Shown: positions 27,670-35,431 of the stretch, in pieces
How positions within the stretch are numbered: position 1 is the first letter of the stretch
Layout: each line of letters opens with the position of its first letter
Assembly (NCBI GenBank): GCA_001803635.1
Contig: MHDU01000028.1
Span: 1-56,939, forward strand
Direction: 5' to 3'
DNA: 56,939 nucleotides
From: Nitrospirae bacterium GWB2_47_37
Lineage (GTDB): Bacteria; Nitrospirota; Thermodesulfovibrionia; Thermodesulfovibrionales; Dissulfurispiraceae
Notes under the pieces: generated by a model
What the model was told of the DNA's origin: nothing
Database searches by the model: none
What the model saw: the letters and a program-made list of their open reading frames with translations, nothing else
Translations under genes and position numbers: made by a program

Positions 27670-27717
27670 GTAACTTTTATTTTCTCCATCTTTTCAGATG
27701 GAGAAAATAAAAGTTAC
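27670..27717. promoter_or_regulatory. Perfect 21-bp inverted repeat covering the toxin start codon
   Basis: The left arm (27670-27690) begins GTAACTTTTATTTTCTCC; after a 6-base loop (TTTTCA) the right arm (27697-27717) is its exact complement. The ATG of the toxin gene is at 27698-27700, inside the right arm, and codons 1-6 are fully paired in the mRNA hairpin. No Shine-Dalgarno is visible. The structure should hide the start codon, or act as an operator for the TA complex. Confidence 0.8.
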
Positions 27718-28036
27718 TGAATATTTAAAGGATGGGGTATCCGCGTTCGGAGAATGGTTCAACAGGCTCGATTCTCACGCGGCAGCCAAGGTATCAACAG
27801 CGCTATATCGATTGGAACAAGGTAACTTTTCGAATGTGAAATCCGTCGGGAAGGGCGTTTCTGAATATAAAATTGACTTCGGCCCGGGCTACAGGATTTA
27901 TTTCGGACAAGAAGGTGATTATTTGATTATACTGCTCGGCGGAGGTTCTAAAAAAAACCAGAACAAGGATATAAAAACGGCTCAGATGCTTTGGGCCCAG
28001 TATAAAATTGACAGGGAAAGCAAAAAGAGGAGGTAA
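27698..28036 (+). CDS. RelE/HigB-like toxin (phage Gp49/addiction module killer type)
   Basis: A 112-residue protein of the putative addiction-module killer family. Recognisable parts are FGEWFNRLDSHAAAKVSTALYRLEQGNF, VGKGVSEYKIDFGPGYRIYFG (the characteristic strand pair with conserved R, Y and G), and LLGGGSKKNQNKDIKTAQML. Members are ribosome-associated mRNA endonucleases. The ATG is the only plausible start: an in-frame stop lies at 27671 and no ribosome-binding site precedes it. The antitoxin gene begins one base after its stop, the usual toxin-first order of HigBA-type pairs. Confidence 0.88.
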   Translation: MEKIKVTEYLKDGVSAFGEWFNRLDSHAAAKVSTALYRLEQGNFSNVKSVGKGVSEYKIDFGPGYRIYFGQEGDYLIILLGGGSKKNQNKDIKTAQMLWAQYKIDRESKKRR

Positions 28037-28037
28037 T

Positions 28038-28364
28038 ATGCCGATTACAAAAAACTTTCGCAAAACAATCATGGATCGCGCCGGGCGGGATTCAGCGTTC
28101 CGCAGACATATGCTGACAGAGGCTATTAATGAGCTTCTTTCCGGCGATATAAATGCAGGCAAATCAATTCTACGCGATTACATTAACGCAACAATCACCT
28201 TTCAGGGACTCGCCGATAAACTCGGCAAGTCAAGCAAGAGCATTCATCGCATGCTCGGGCCGAGCGGCAATCCGAGGGCTGAAAATATTCTGGAGATAAT
28301 CAAGATTCTTCAGGCGCATGAACACGTAAAACTTCAGGTTAAGGCAAATAAACTGGCGGCATAA
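28038..28364 (+). CDS. HTH (XRE-type) antidote protein of addiction module
   Basis: About 108 residues from the ATG at 28038, chosen because AGGAGG lies 5 bases upstream. The C-terminal half is a Cro/CI-type helix-turn-helix: TFQGLADKLGKSSKSIHRML followed by PRAENILEIIKILQ. The N-terminal part (MPITKNFRKTIMDRAGRDSA) contacts the toxin in related systems. It probably represses its own operon; the large inverted repeat upstream of the toxin is a candidate operator. Confidence 0.88.
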   Translation: MPITKNFRKTIMDRAGRDSAFRRHMLTEAINELLSGDINAGKSILRDYINATITFQGLADKLGKSSKSIHRMLGPSGNPRAENILEIIKILQAHEHVKLQVKANKLAA

Positions 28365-28371
28365 AGGTTTT

Positions 28372-28460
28372 TGACTATTTCGCTTTGACTTTTGCTCTCG
28401 TAGTCGCTTAAGCAATGCTTGGCATAGATATATTGGGGGGATAAACATGACTGTCCATTT
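28372..28460 (+). repeat. Direct repeat, right copy, after the TA pair
   Basis: TGACTATTTCGCTTTGACTT followed by GCTCTCGTAGTCGCTTAAGC and AATGC, matching the copy at 27556-27640 with a few substitutions and short indels. The pair brackets an approximately 730-bp segment containing exactly the toxin and antitoxin genes. Confidence 0.75.
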
Positions 28461-28486
28461 TTCGTTTTGTCCCCTTTTTTGTTTTT

Positions 28487-28516
28487 TTGACGGATCAAAA
28501 AGACTTCTGATATTAT
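28487..28516 (+). promoter_or_regulatory. Promoter of the DUF3800 gene
   Basis: TTGACG at 28487-28492, 18-base spacer, TATTAT at 28511-28516, with an AGGGGG ribosome-binding site just before the ATG at 28551. Confidence 0.5.
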
Positions 28517-28550
28517 TGAGAAACTACCTAATAACTGCTTAGGGGGTTTT

Positions 28551-29351
28551 ATGTTAACGACATTTCATGTTTATGGAGATGAAAGTATCGCAGGGAATAC
28601 TGTTGTTTATGGCCTTGTGATAGTTCCCGAAGAAAAGCTCGAACTTATCGAGACAATCCTAGGAGACGTAAAAGAAAGGTTTAAAGCATCTCGCCGTACT
28701 CGTTTTCACTGTCGCGAAGTATTTCATAAAGACGCACGTCGCAAAACTGAATGGTCACATCTGACTGACGATGGAGCCTATGAACTGGCTTTGACAATTA
28801 CAGATAATCTTTCTGGAAAGGGACTTGAGACAAGGATTGGCCATGTAGACAGAAGGGATATAAAACATGAGATTCCGGGGCCAAGGGGACACAAATCAAT
28901 AGCTATTAATGATGCGAAGGAATTAATTCCATTTGCTTATCAAGGTGCAGCTGGACAACTGGTTACTAATGACAAATACAATAATAATCGCTGCAAACTC
29001 TGGGTAGAGCCAAACAGTGATATTGTCCGCTGGTTTGGGTCAAGGAGGCACGTAGGGAGACTGTTAAAAACCAATTTTATAGACTCTAACACAGGGTCAA
29101 TTGCAACGACCATGACACCAGAGAATTTAGACTCAAAAGAGAGACCGGTACTTCTTGAGCTTGCCGATTTACTCGCATACTGTTCAGCGAGAGTTCTCGA
29201 AAATATGTACACAACAAAAAGAAAAAGGCATGGCGACCGCGTTGTGGAGGCGATATATAGGTCGATGAATCCTCGTATCGGTAAATTTAAGCAGTTTGAT
29301 CCGGAGAAAACCAAAGAAGTTGTAATGCATCCAAGAAATTATAAAACATAA
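28551..29351 (+). CDS. DUF3800-domain protein
   Basis: A 266-residue protein beginning TTFHVYGDESIAGNTVVYGL, the acidic first strand typical of DUF3800 (DES motif), with further likely metal-binding positions in TRFHCREVFHKDARRKTEW and a C-terminal ELADLLAYCSARVLENMY helix with conserved aspartate. DUF3800 has a predicted RNase H-like fold and is frequent on mobile and defence islands; activity has not been established here. Base composition differs from the flanking housekeeping genes (more A/T-rich codons), and it lies between a TA pair and IS-like debris, suggesting horizontal acquisition. Confidence 0.8.
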   Translation: MLTTFHVYGDESIAGNTVVYGLVIVPEEKLELIETILGDVKERFKASRRTRFHCREVFHKDARRKTEWSHLTDDGAYELALTITDNLSGKGLETRIGHVDRRDIKHEIPGPRGHKSIAINDAKELIPFAYQGAAGQLVTNDKYNNNRCKLWVEPNSDIVRWFGSRRHVGRLLKTNFIDSNTGSIATTMTPENLDSKERPVLLELADLLAYCSARVLENMYTTKRKRHGDRVVEAIYRSMNPRIGKFKQFDPEKTKEVVMHPRNYKT

Positions 29352-29697
29352 CTCTTTATAAGGCCCCCAGTTATCAAGCAAAAAAGCACTACTAACGATT
29401 CCTATTTGATAAACTTCCTTATAGAATCCTTTTTTGAAAAATTGCATAATCAGTTCCGAATTGGTTTCAAAATCGGTGTCAAATGAAATATCTACAGCAA
29501 ATACTTATCGAGGTTCAATAGCCATAGATATCCACGTGAAATGTAAAAATGGGGTCAACGCCTGTTTATTCGATTTTAGGGTCAGATATTGCTTCCTGTG
29601 ACATCTCTCATTCAATGTTTCTTCTCCTCCCCCGTCCCAAAAAACTCATTAATGATAATACGTTATGCCTGTTGAAGGCAAGGACTTGGGGGATACA
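29352..29697. other. Gene-free accessory stretch with a possible protein fragment
   Basis: No intact gene is seen. On the reverse strand between about 29352 and 29505 a roughly 50-codon open stretch reads like protein (DISFDTDFETNSELIMQFF then KKGFYKEVYQIGIVSS) but has no start and runs into the antisense of the DUF3800 gene, so it may be a remnant of a lost gene. Around 29550-29590 two GGGTCA-type words occur close together, reminiscent of REP-type intergenic repeats, without clear pairing. Confidence 0.3.
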
Positions 29698-29746
29698 TGT
29701 CAAGCCAAATTAGAAATGTCCTATTTTTACCAAAATAGAAATGTCC
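29698..29746. mobile_element. IS-end-like duplicated motif
   Basis: The 11-base word TAGAAATGTCC occurs twice, at 29711-29721 and 29736-29746, each within an AT-rich 15-mer, and TGTCAA lies at 29698. On the reverse strand this is GGACATTTCTATTTTGG, then GGACATTTCTAATTTGG, then TTGACA, an arrangement like the multiple subterminal repeats of some transposable elements. No transposase remains in the window. Confidence 0.4.
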
Positions 29747-29749
29747 GTA

Positions 29750-29820
29750 AGCCGGTCGTGGGAGACGAACTGTAGATTTTTGGGCTAACAATCAAAGTCG
29801 CGGGTTCGAGCGCCCCGCGT
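29750..29820 (+). pseudogene. tRNA-Tyr-like remnant
   Basis: GACGAACTGTAGATTTTT resembles a tRNA-Tyr anticodon arm with loop CTGTAGA (anticodon GTA). TGGGCTAACA follows as a long variable arm and GCGGGTTCGAGC as a T arm. The acceptor stem does not pair, the T loop is enlarged and there is no CCA, so a working tRNA is unlikely. Such fragments mark integration of mobile DNA at tRNA genes. Confidence 0.45.
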
Positions 29821-29828
29821 GGATAGTT

Positions 29829-30857
29829 TTACAACGGCAGATATGCCTTGGGATTTAAATCTATGCCCGCGATGTTTCCTGCCTTAAAGTGATGATACCC
29901 TGCGGCTGCTATCATGGCCGCGTTATCCGTGCAAAACGAAATCGAAGGCAGGAATAATTCGACCTCCCTTTCCTCCGCCATTTCCTTGAACCTTTTTCTA
30001 AGTTCGCTGTTAGCCGATACCCCGCCTGAAAGAGTTACACGCTTTATCCCTTTCTTCACTATCGCCCATTCAACTTTTCTCACAAGCACATCAACAACCG
30101 CAGACTGAAATGACGCCGCAATGTCTTTAATGAATTCGGCATCGCCGGCGGCTTGCGACTGACGGCTGACGGCTGATTTCACTGCCGTCTTTAAGCCGCT
30201 GAAGCTGAAATCGAATGATTCAGGCACATACGCCCTCGGAAAATCGAATGCCTTCGGATTCCCTTCCAGAGCCAGATTATCTATGACAGGGCCTCCGGGA
30301 TAGGCGAGGCCGAGGAGTTTTGCGACTTTATCGTATGCCTCTCCGGCAGCGTCGTCCCTTGTCCTGCCGAGTTCCATATATTGTCCGAAGTCGTTGACTA
30401 TATAAAGGCTTGTGTGCCCTCCGGATGCTATCAGAGACAAAAACGGAAATTCGATATTCTCATGATCGAGGAATGCGGAAAATATATGACCTTCGAGATG
30501 GTTCACCGCGACAACAGGTTTATTTTTAGCATAAGCGGCCGCCTTGGCAAATCCGCAACCGACAAGCAAAGAACCTATCAGTCCGGGCCCGTGGCATACG
30601 GCTATAGCGGCAATATCATCGAGGGTAATCGCGGCTGCGTTTAATGCCTCATCAACTACCGGCCATATCATCTCGATATGCCTTCTGGAAGCCAATTCAG
30701 GCACTATGCCGCCGTATTTTTTATGAATGTCGGACTGCGAAGAAACGATGTTGGAGAGGATTTTTTTCCCTTCGGCAACGACAGCGGCGGACGTATCGTC
30801 GCACGAGGTGTCGATGCCGAGAATCAACTCTGAGCCGATATTTTTAGCCCCCTCCAT
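29829..30857 (-). CDS. tsaD: tRNA N6-adenosine threonylcarbamoyltransferase TsaD
   Basis: Transfers threonylcarbamoyl to A37 of ANN-decoding tRNAs as part of the TsaB-D-E complex. The ASKHA-fold motifs are intact: LGIDTSCDDTSAAVV at the start, the iron-binding histidines H120 and H124 in VNHLEGH, SLIASGGHTSLY, and LSGGVSANSELR near the C-terminus. Length 342 is normal. Residues about 226-235 (SRQSQAAGD) are a variable linker encoded by a heptanucleotide repeat. The 5' end overlaps resC by 14 bases. Confidence 0.97.
   Translation of the reverse strand: MEGAKNIGSELILGIDTSCDDTSAAVVAEGKKILSNIVSSQSDIHKKYGGIVPELASRRHIEMIWPVVDEALNAAAITLDDIAAIAVCHGPGLIGSLLVGCGFAKAAAYAKNKPVVAVNHLEGHIFSAFLDHENIEFPFLSLIASGGHTSLYIVNDFGQYMELGRTRDDAAGEAYDKVAKLLGLAYPGGPVIDNLALEGNPKAFDFPRAYVPESFDFSFSGLKTAVKSAVSRQSQAAGDAEFIKDIAASFQSAVVDVLVRKVEWAIVKKGIKRVTLSGGVSANSELRKRFKEMAEEREVELFLPSISFCTDNAAMIAAAGYHHFKAGNIAGIDLNPKAYLPL
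30155..30182. repeat. Heptanucleotide repeat array (4 units) in tsaD
   Basis: Units GCGACTG, ACGGCTG, ACGGCTG, ATTTCAC in tandem on the plus strand, read in frame by tsaD on the minus strand as a serine/glutamine-rich loop between two conserved segments. Confidence 0.75.
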
Positions 30858-31929
30858 ATGAATGCAGACCGCTCAGGAGAAGATTGACTCCGAGATATGT
30901 AAATATCGTACACACGAACCCGACCACGGCAACGATGGCTATTTTGTTGCCTCTCCATCCCCTCAAAAACCGCGCATGGAGATAAAAGGCGTAAACGAAC
31001 CATGTTATCAGCGACCATGTCTCTTTAGGGTCCCAGCTCCAGTATTTTCCCCATGCCTGATCAGCCCATATGGCGCCGAAAATCAGCCCGCCCAATGTAA
31101 AGATCGGGAACCCTATGGCGATATTTTTATAGGTAAGGTCATCAAGGATTTCTTGCGATATGGAAAAAGACTCGATGAGTTTTTTAAGCGCGTGTCCATA
31201 TCTCCATGTCAAAAACACAAGGCCTGCCGCGCCGAAGTAACTGAGTAGGGCGATAATACCCGAAGCGTTCCTGAAAGTCGCTTTGAACAGATAGCTCTGA
31301 ATAAATGCCTCGGGAGACCTTGCGGCGACCTTAAAGGCCATGAAATCTATTCCCATAGCTATGAGCACAGCGGCAAAGATTCCTAACGTAACCGTCCAGA
31401 ATATGTATGCCCCGCTTTTTTTATTTTCGGTTGTTACGGCAAGATACATTATGCCCGTGGCAAACGATATCGCGAACGCGGCATAAGCGATAAAGCTCAT
31501 TGTTACGTGCGCCAGAAGCCAGTTGCTCTGAAGGGCCGGAATAAGCGGATGTATGTTTTTATCCATCCCGGATATGTCTATGAACGCCAGCGCCATGCCG
31601 GCTATAGGCGTAATGAACGCGCCGAAAGAGCGGTTTTTGTATTTCCATTCTATTACAAGATAGCCGAGAATCAGGCACCACACGAAAAATACGAGCGATT
31701 CATACAGGTTTGTAAGAGGTATCGCCCTCATAACGCCCATCTGCCCTAAATCGTAGAACTCGATTCCCCTCATAACAAAAGCGATTGTCTGTGAGACAAA
31801 GCCTACGGCCGTTATAGTCGTTGCTATTACGCCTACGGTGGAATTCCTGAATGCGAGATACGCTATATAGGCGACCATTGCAAGTATGTAGGCAATTCCA
31901 GATATTCCGAAAAATTGCGAGCTATCCAT
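30844..31929 (-). CDS. resC: Cytochrome c maturation protein ResC/CcsA family
   Basis: A multi-spanning membrane protein of 361 residues. The haem-handling tryptophan-rich segment WGKYWSWDPKETWSLITWFVY lies near residues 290-310 and conserved histidines occur in surrounding membrane segments (for example LLAHVTMSFIAYAAF and FYLHARFLRGW). With ResB it forms the system II cytochrome c synthetase that exports haem and attaches it to apocytochromes outside the membrane. It overlaps resB by 8 bases and tsaD by 14, implying co-translation. Confidence 0.94.
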   Translation of the reverse strand: MDSSQFFGISGIAYILAMVAYIAYLAFRNSTVGVIATTITAVGFVSQTIAFVMRGIEFYDLGQMGVMRAIPLTNLYESLVFFVWCLILGYLVIEWKYKNRSFGAFITPIAGMALAFIDISGMDKNIHPLIPALQSNWLLAHVTMSFIAYAAFAISFATGIMYLAVTTENKKSGAYIFWTVTLGIFAAVLIAMGIDFMAFKVAARSPEAFIQSYLFKATFRNASGIIALLSYFGAAGLVFLTWRYGHALKKLIESFSISQEILDDLTYKNIAIGFPIFTLGGLIFGAIWADQAWGKYWSWDPKETWSLITWFVYAFYLHARFLRGWRGNKIAIVAVVGFVCTIFTYLGVNLLLSGLHSYGGG

Positions 31930-33349
31930 TTAAACCTCCTGCCAGCTTCTCTATCTTTTGTTCAAAGGCTATCTTGTTCTTGTTTACCGATGCGGCGATG
32001 AATGCCTTGACGCCGCCCTTTTCTTCTTTCAGGGTTATCCATATTCTGGCGTGGCTCATGAAAAACGCCGCGTATAGTCCGACCGCCATAACGAGGCAGC
32101 CTAAATATACTATCCATACGCCGGGGTCTCTCCGCACTTGAAGCCCGGTGTACTGAGCGCCCCATAGGTCTTTGAATTCGACCGTGGCGTCGGGCACGGT
32201 CCATGTCTGCGGGTATCTCTTCAATATCCACCTGCTGTATTTCTGTTTTCCGCCCTCTGTAAATTCGATAAATACCGCCGGATTATTCATAGTTTCGGCG
32301 TATGTAAAAAGCTTGCCCGATTCGTCTACCGCTATAGCGGGGCTGAAATCCGCGATCTTGCCGTTTATGTTTGTTCCGGGAATCGTGAAAGACTCGCCGA
32401 ATCGCAGAGATATGTCCTCTTTTTTGGCGCCTGAGGTTACGCTGACCTTAAACAAAGAATCTTTGGAAGGCGAAAAACCGTAACTCGACTGGTAAAAAGT
32501 AATGCCTTTATATTTTAACGGGCTGTTGACGTCTATTTCCGTTACCTCTTTGCCGTTTATTTTTACAGGTTTGCCGTTTTCAAATATCGCAAGCCGGCTT
32601 CTGAACGACTTCGGGGTGTCTGAATTATCATAAAAAGAAACCTCGAAATCATTACATTTCAAATCGAAACCGAGCGGAATTTCCTTTCCCGTCCTCCTGT
32701 CGTATACTATAGCAGAGCTTGTGCCTTCAAGCAGATTCAAAGACGCGTTGAAACCGAAGAATATGCCGACCACCGCCCCTATAAGTATAAGGATAATGCT
32801 GAAATGCGTCACGTACACTCCGAGCCTGCTGTACCTGCCCTTTTCAGCGCATATCTGCACTCCGCCCGCTTCGGCGTGTATATCAGCTTTAAACCCGATC
32901 CCTTTCAACGCCGCTTCCGCCGCGCTTCGCGCGTTGTCAACGCGTCCTTTCAGAAATATCTCCTTTTTTAGCGGCATGGAATTCAAAAGTTCCGGAGATA
33001 ACGGTTTTACAGGCTCTTTAACAACCTTCCATATCTTGGGAAGCCTGTCGAGGGAGCATATAACAAGGTTAGCGGCAAAAACAAACAGCAGGGTCATAAA
33101 CCACCACGAACCGTACATATTAGTAAAGCCGAAGGAATCGAGCATTTTGAAAACGGTGGGAGCGAACGACTCTCCGAAGAATTTGGAAAGCAGCTTGATG
33201 TTCCGCTCGGGTTCGGCCTGCTGTTCGATTATAGTGCCGACTATCGACGTAATAGATATAAGCGAGAAGATTACGACGGCAAGGGTTATCGATGAAAAAA
33301 CATTCCAGATTTTATCGACTACATTCCGATTTTCTTTTTTATCGCTCAC
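31922..33349 (-). CDS. resB: Cytochrome c biogenesis protein ResB (Ccs1)
   Basis: A 475-residue partner of ResC. Three N-terminal membrane segments (ITLAVVIFSLISITSIVGTII, SWWFMTLLFVFAANLVICSL and YVTHFSIILILIGAVVGIFF) are followed by a large periplasmic beta-rich domain and a final segment (IVYLGCLVMAVGLYAAFFMSH). GLQVRRDPGVWIVYLGC is a typical ResB C-terminal signature. The frame starts with GTG at 33349, with AAGGAG 8 bases upstream. System II machinery points to several c-type cytochromes, consistent with an anaerobic or respiratory Gram-negative lifestyle. Confidence 0.93.
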   Translation of the reverse strand: MSDKKENRNVVDKIWNVFSSITLAVVIFSLISITSIVGTIIEQQAEPERNIKLLSKFFGESFAPTVFKMLDSFGFTNMYGSWWFMTLLFVFAANLVICSLDRLPKIWKVVKEPVKPLSPELLNSMPLKKEIFLKGRVDNARSAAEAALKGIGFKADIHAEAGGVQICAEKGRYSRLGVYVTHFSIILILIGAVVGIFFGFNASLNLLEGTSSAIVYDRRTGKEIPLGFDLKCNDFEVSFYDNSDTPKSFRSRLAIFENGKPVKINGKEVTEIDVNSPLKYKGITFYQSSYGFSPSKDSLFKVSVTSGAKKEDISLRFGESFTIPGTNINGKIADFSPAIAVDESGKLFTYAETMNNPAVFIEFTEGGKQKYSRWILKRYPQTWTVPDATVEFKDLWGAQYTGLQVRRDPGVWIVYLGCLVMAVGLYAAFFMSHARIWITLKEEKGGVKAFIAASVNKNKIAFEQKIEKLAGGLNG

Positions 33350-33543
33350 AGCATGCTCCTTAATTTTTTATTATCCGCCCGGCAAAGCAGCGCACCGGTT
33401 ATAATACGCTATCGTCAGGCAGAAAGGTATGAGAAATATCATACGTTATTATCCACAAAAATATGAATCTTTTATGAACCGGCGCAGGTTCGCACAAGAC
33501 TTTTAATAATAACAGAATAGACGGCAATCTGCAAAGCGGGGTT

Positions 33544-35358
33544 TCACCGATAAATTATTGCCTTCAGCGGAATTGTAACCGTAAACACGCTTCCCTTGCC
33601 CGGCGTGCTTTCGACGTCGATTTTGCCGCCGAGGGCATCGGCGGCCTTCTTGGCTATAGCAAGGCCGACCGACGCCTGCTGCTCCGAAAGCTCTTCGAAT
33701 ATGTATTCCAGCATTTCCGGCTCGATGCCCGCCCCTGTATCGGCAACCGAGGCCTCCAGATATTCCACGCCGTCCTTTAATACCGGGGAAGACAGGATAG
33801 TTATGGTGCCGGCCTCCGTTGTCTTTATCGCATTATTCACTAAATTTTCGAGTATCTGTCTCACAATATGCCTGTCGGCATACACAGGTCTATCCGCAAA
33901 CGATTCATGACAGTCCGCTATCAGCTCTATTTCCTTATGTCCTATAAGGTTCCGCGCCGCGTCTTCAATCTCTTTCATCATCCCGCACATATCGAACTCT
34001 TCGGGGGACACGGCGAACGATCCTTCCTCAAGCCGTGAAAGCTCGATGAGGTCGTCCATTATGCGAAGTGTGTTTTGCGCCGCTCCGATAATATCTCCGA
34101 GCATGTCTTTACGGGAAGGGTCTGCTTCCGCGTCGAGAACGGATTTTATTTTATCTATAATATTATTCAACGGTTCCTTGAATTCCCATGACATTTTCGA
34201 AAAAAACATCGATTTCAAACGTGTCTTCTCTTTGGTCCTTATGCTTTCCCTCAACGATTCTTCCCTTGCCTTAAGCTCCTCCAGCATGTCCTCAATGGAT
34301 TTTTTCAACTCCGTAAATTCGCCCTTATATCCCTTTCCCATGTCCACATTCATGTCCCCGAAAGAAAACGATTTAACGGCGTTTGCCAGCCTATGTATAG
34401 GTTTTGTAATAACCCGCCCCGCAAGGTACGAATTCTGGATAACGGTCATCAGGAATACCGCTCCTACAACAGAGCAATAACCTATCAGGAGAATATTAAA
34501 CGGCCTTGTAACGTCGGACTTATCGGCGGTCGATATAAGACGAAGGGGAGCCTGTCGAAGGTCTACGGCATAAAAAAAGATTTTATCCCTATATCCGGAG
34601 ATGTCATGCCCGTTCTTAGGCAAATTGTATCTGATCTTCTTCTGAGGCATTCCGTCTTTTACCAATAGAAGGTTTCCGTCCATGTCCGTAACATCGATCT
34701 TGCCGGTCTTATACAAACCCCTCTCTATTTTCAAAAAACCCGCAAGTTCCTTCACCGGCAACACCGCGTGTATAAAAGCGATCTGTTCGCTGCCCTCGAA
34801 CACCGGCGTCAGCATCTCTATGCCGTAATCGGCGCCGTTGTCGCCGTAAAAACCGATTACAACAGCCGACTTGAGATCGACGGCCTTACCTTTGAAAAAA
34901 TCCCTCTCCGACCAATCCGCATTTAAAATATCCTGCCTGCTGCTCGATATAACCCTGCCGTCCTTGGATATAACGGAAAGCATCTTATATCTGCCTGCCG
35001 GCGCCTTTTCTTGAAGCTCCCCTGAAATAACGGCCTGAGAACGATTAATTTGTTCGGTTATTTTTTTCCTGAGTTTGACGCCGGGCTGCACGCCGGCTAA
35101 AATCGCGGCATTATCCTTTAATGCGCCTCGCCTCGAAAGGCCTTCGAGGTCGCTTTTGTGATACGCGAACCATGAGTCGAATGCGGTCTTTTTTTCGGAA
35201 GAAAGGGTAATAAAATACCCCTTATGGAAATCCTGCAGGAACCGGGCATATCCGAAATAATAAAAACCGATCCCGCCGGCAATTAAAATAACCAGCAAAA
35301 TCGACATCGGCAATAAGGATATCCTCGTGTTGATCCTCTGAAAAAATTTCACTTTCAA
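33544..35358 (-). CDS. Sensor histidine kinase lacking the phospho-accepting histidine
   Basis: A 604-residue membrane sensor: membrane segment at 18-36, an extracytoplasmic Cache-like domain (about 40-285), a second segment near 287-308, HAMP-like region to about 365, coiled coil, then the kinase core. The dimerisation helix reads FFSKMSWEFKEPLNNI at about 385-400, so tryptophan 391 stands where the phosphorylated histidine should be. The ATPase domain has an N box (ILENLVNNAIKT) and G1 (DTGAGIEPE), but the G2 box is degenerate (EQQASVGLAIAKKAADALGG). It probably senses and binds ATP without autophosphorylating, or works through a heterodimer. No adjacent response regulator. Confidence 0.88.
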   Translation of the reverse strand: MKVKFFQRINTRISLLPMSILLVILIAGGIGFYYFGYARFLQDFHKGYFITLSSEKKTAFDSWFAYHKSDLEGLSRRGALKDNAAILAGVQPGVKLRKKITEQINRSQAVISGELQEKAPAGRYKMLSVISKDGRVISSSRQDILNADWSERDFFKGKAVDLKSAVVIGFYGDNGADYGIEMLTPVFEGSEQIAFIHAVLPVKELAGFLKIERGLYKTGKIDVTDMDGNLLLVKDGMPQKKIRYNLPKNGHDISGYRDKIFFYAVDLRQAPLRLISTADKSDVTRPFNILLIGYCSVVGAVFLMTVIQNSYLAGRVITKPIHRLANAVKSFSFGDMNVDMGKGYKGEFTELKKSIEDMLEELKAREESLRESIRTKEKTRLKSMFFSKMSWEFKEPLNNIIDKIKSVLDAEADPSRKDMLGDIIGAAQNTLRIMDDLIELSRLEEGSFAVSPEEFDMCGMMKEIEDAARNLIGHKEIELIADCHESFADRPVYADRHIVRQILENLVNNAIKTTEAGTITILSSPVLKDGVEYLEASVADTGAGIEPEMLEYIFEELSEQQASVGLAIAKKAADALGGKIDVESTPGKGSVFTVTIPLKAIIYR

Positions 35359-35431
35359 TTAATGACCGCCTTCTCCCTTACTATTAACATTCCTTCTTTT
35401 AACATAAAATACAATAATATCACAAGGATAA

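Noticed and set aside
29750-29820. Functional tRNA-Tyr gene
   Set aside because: Acceptor stem cannot be formed, the T loop is enlarged and no CCA end is present.
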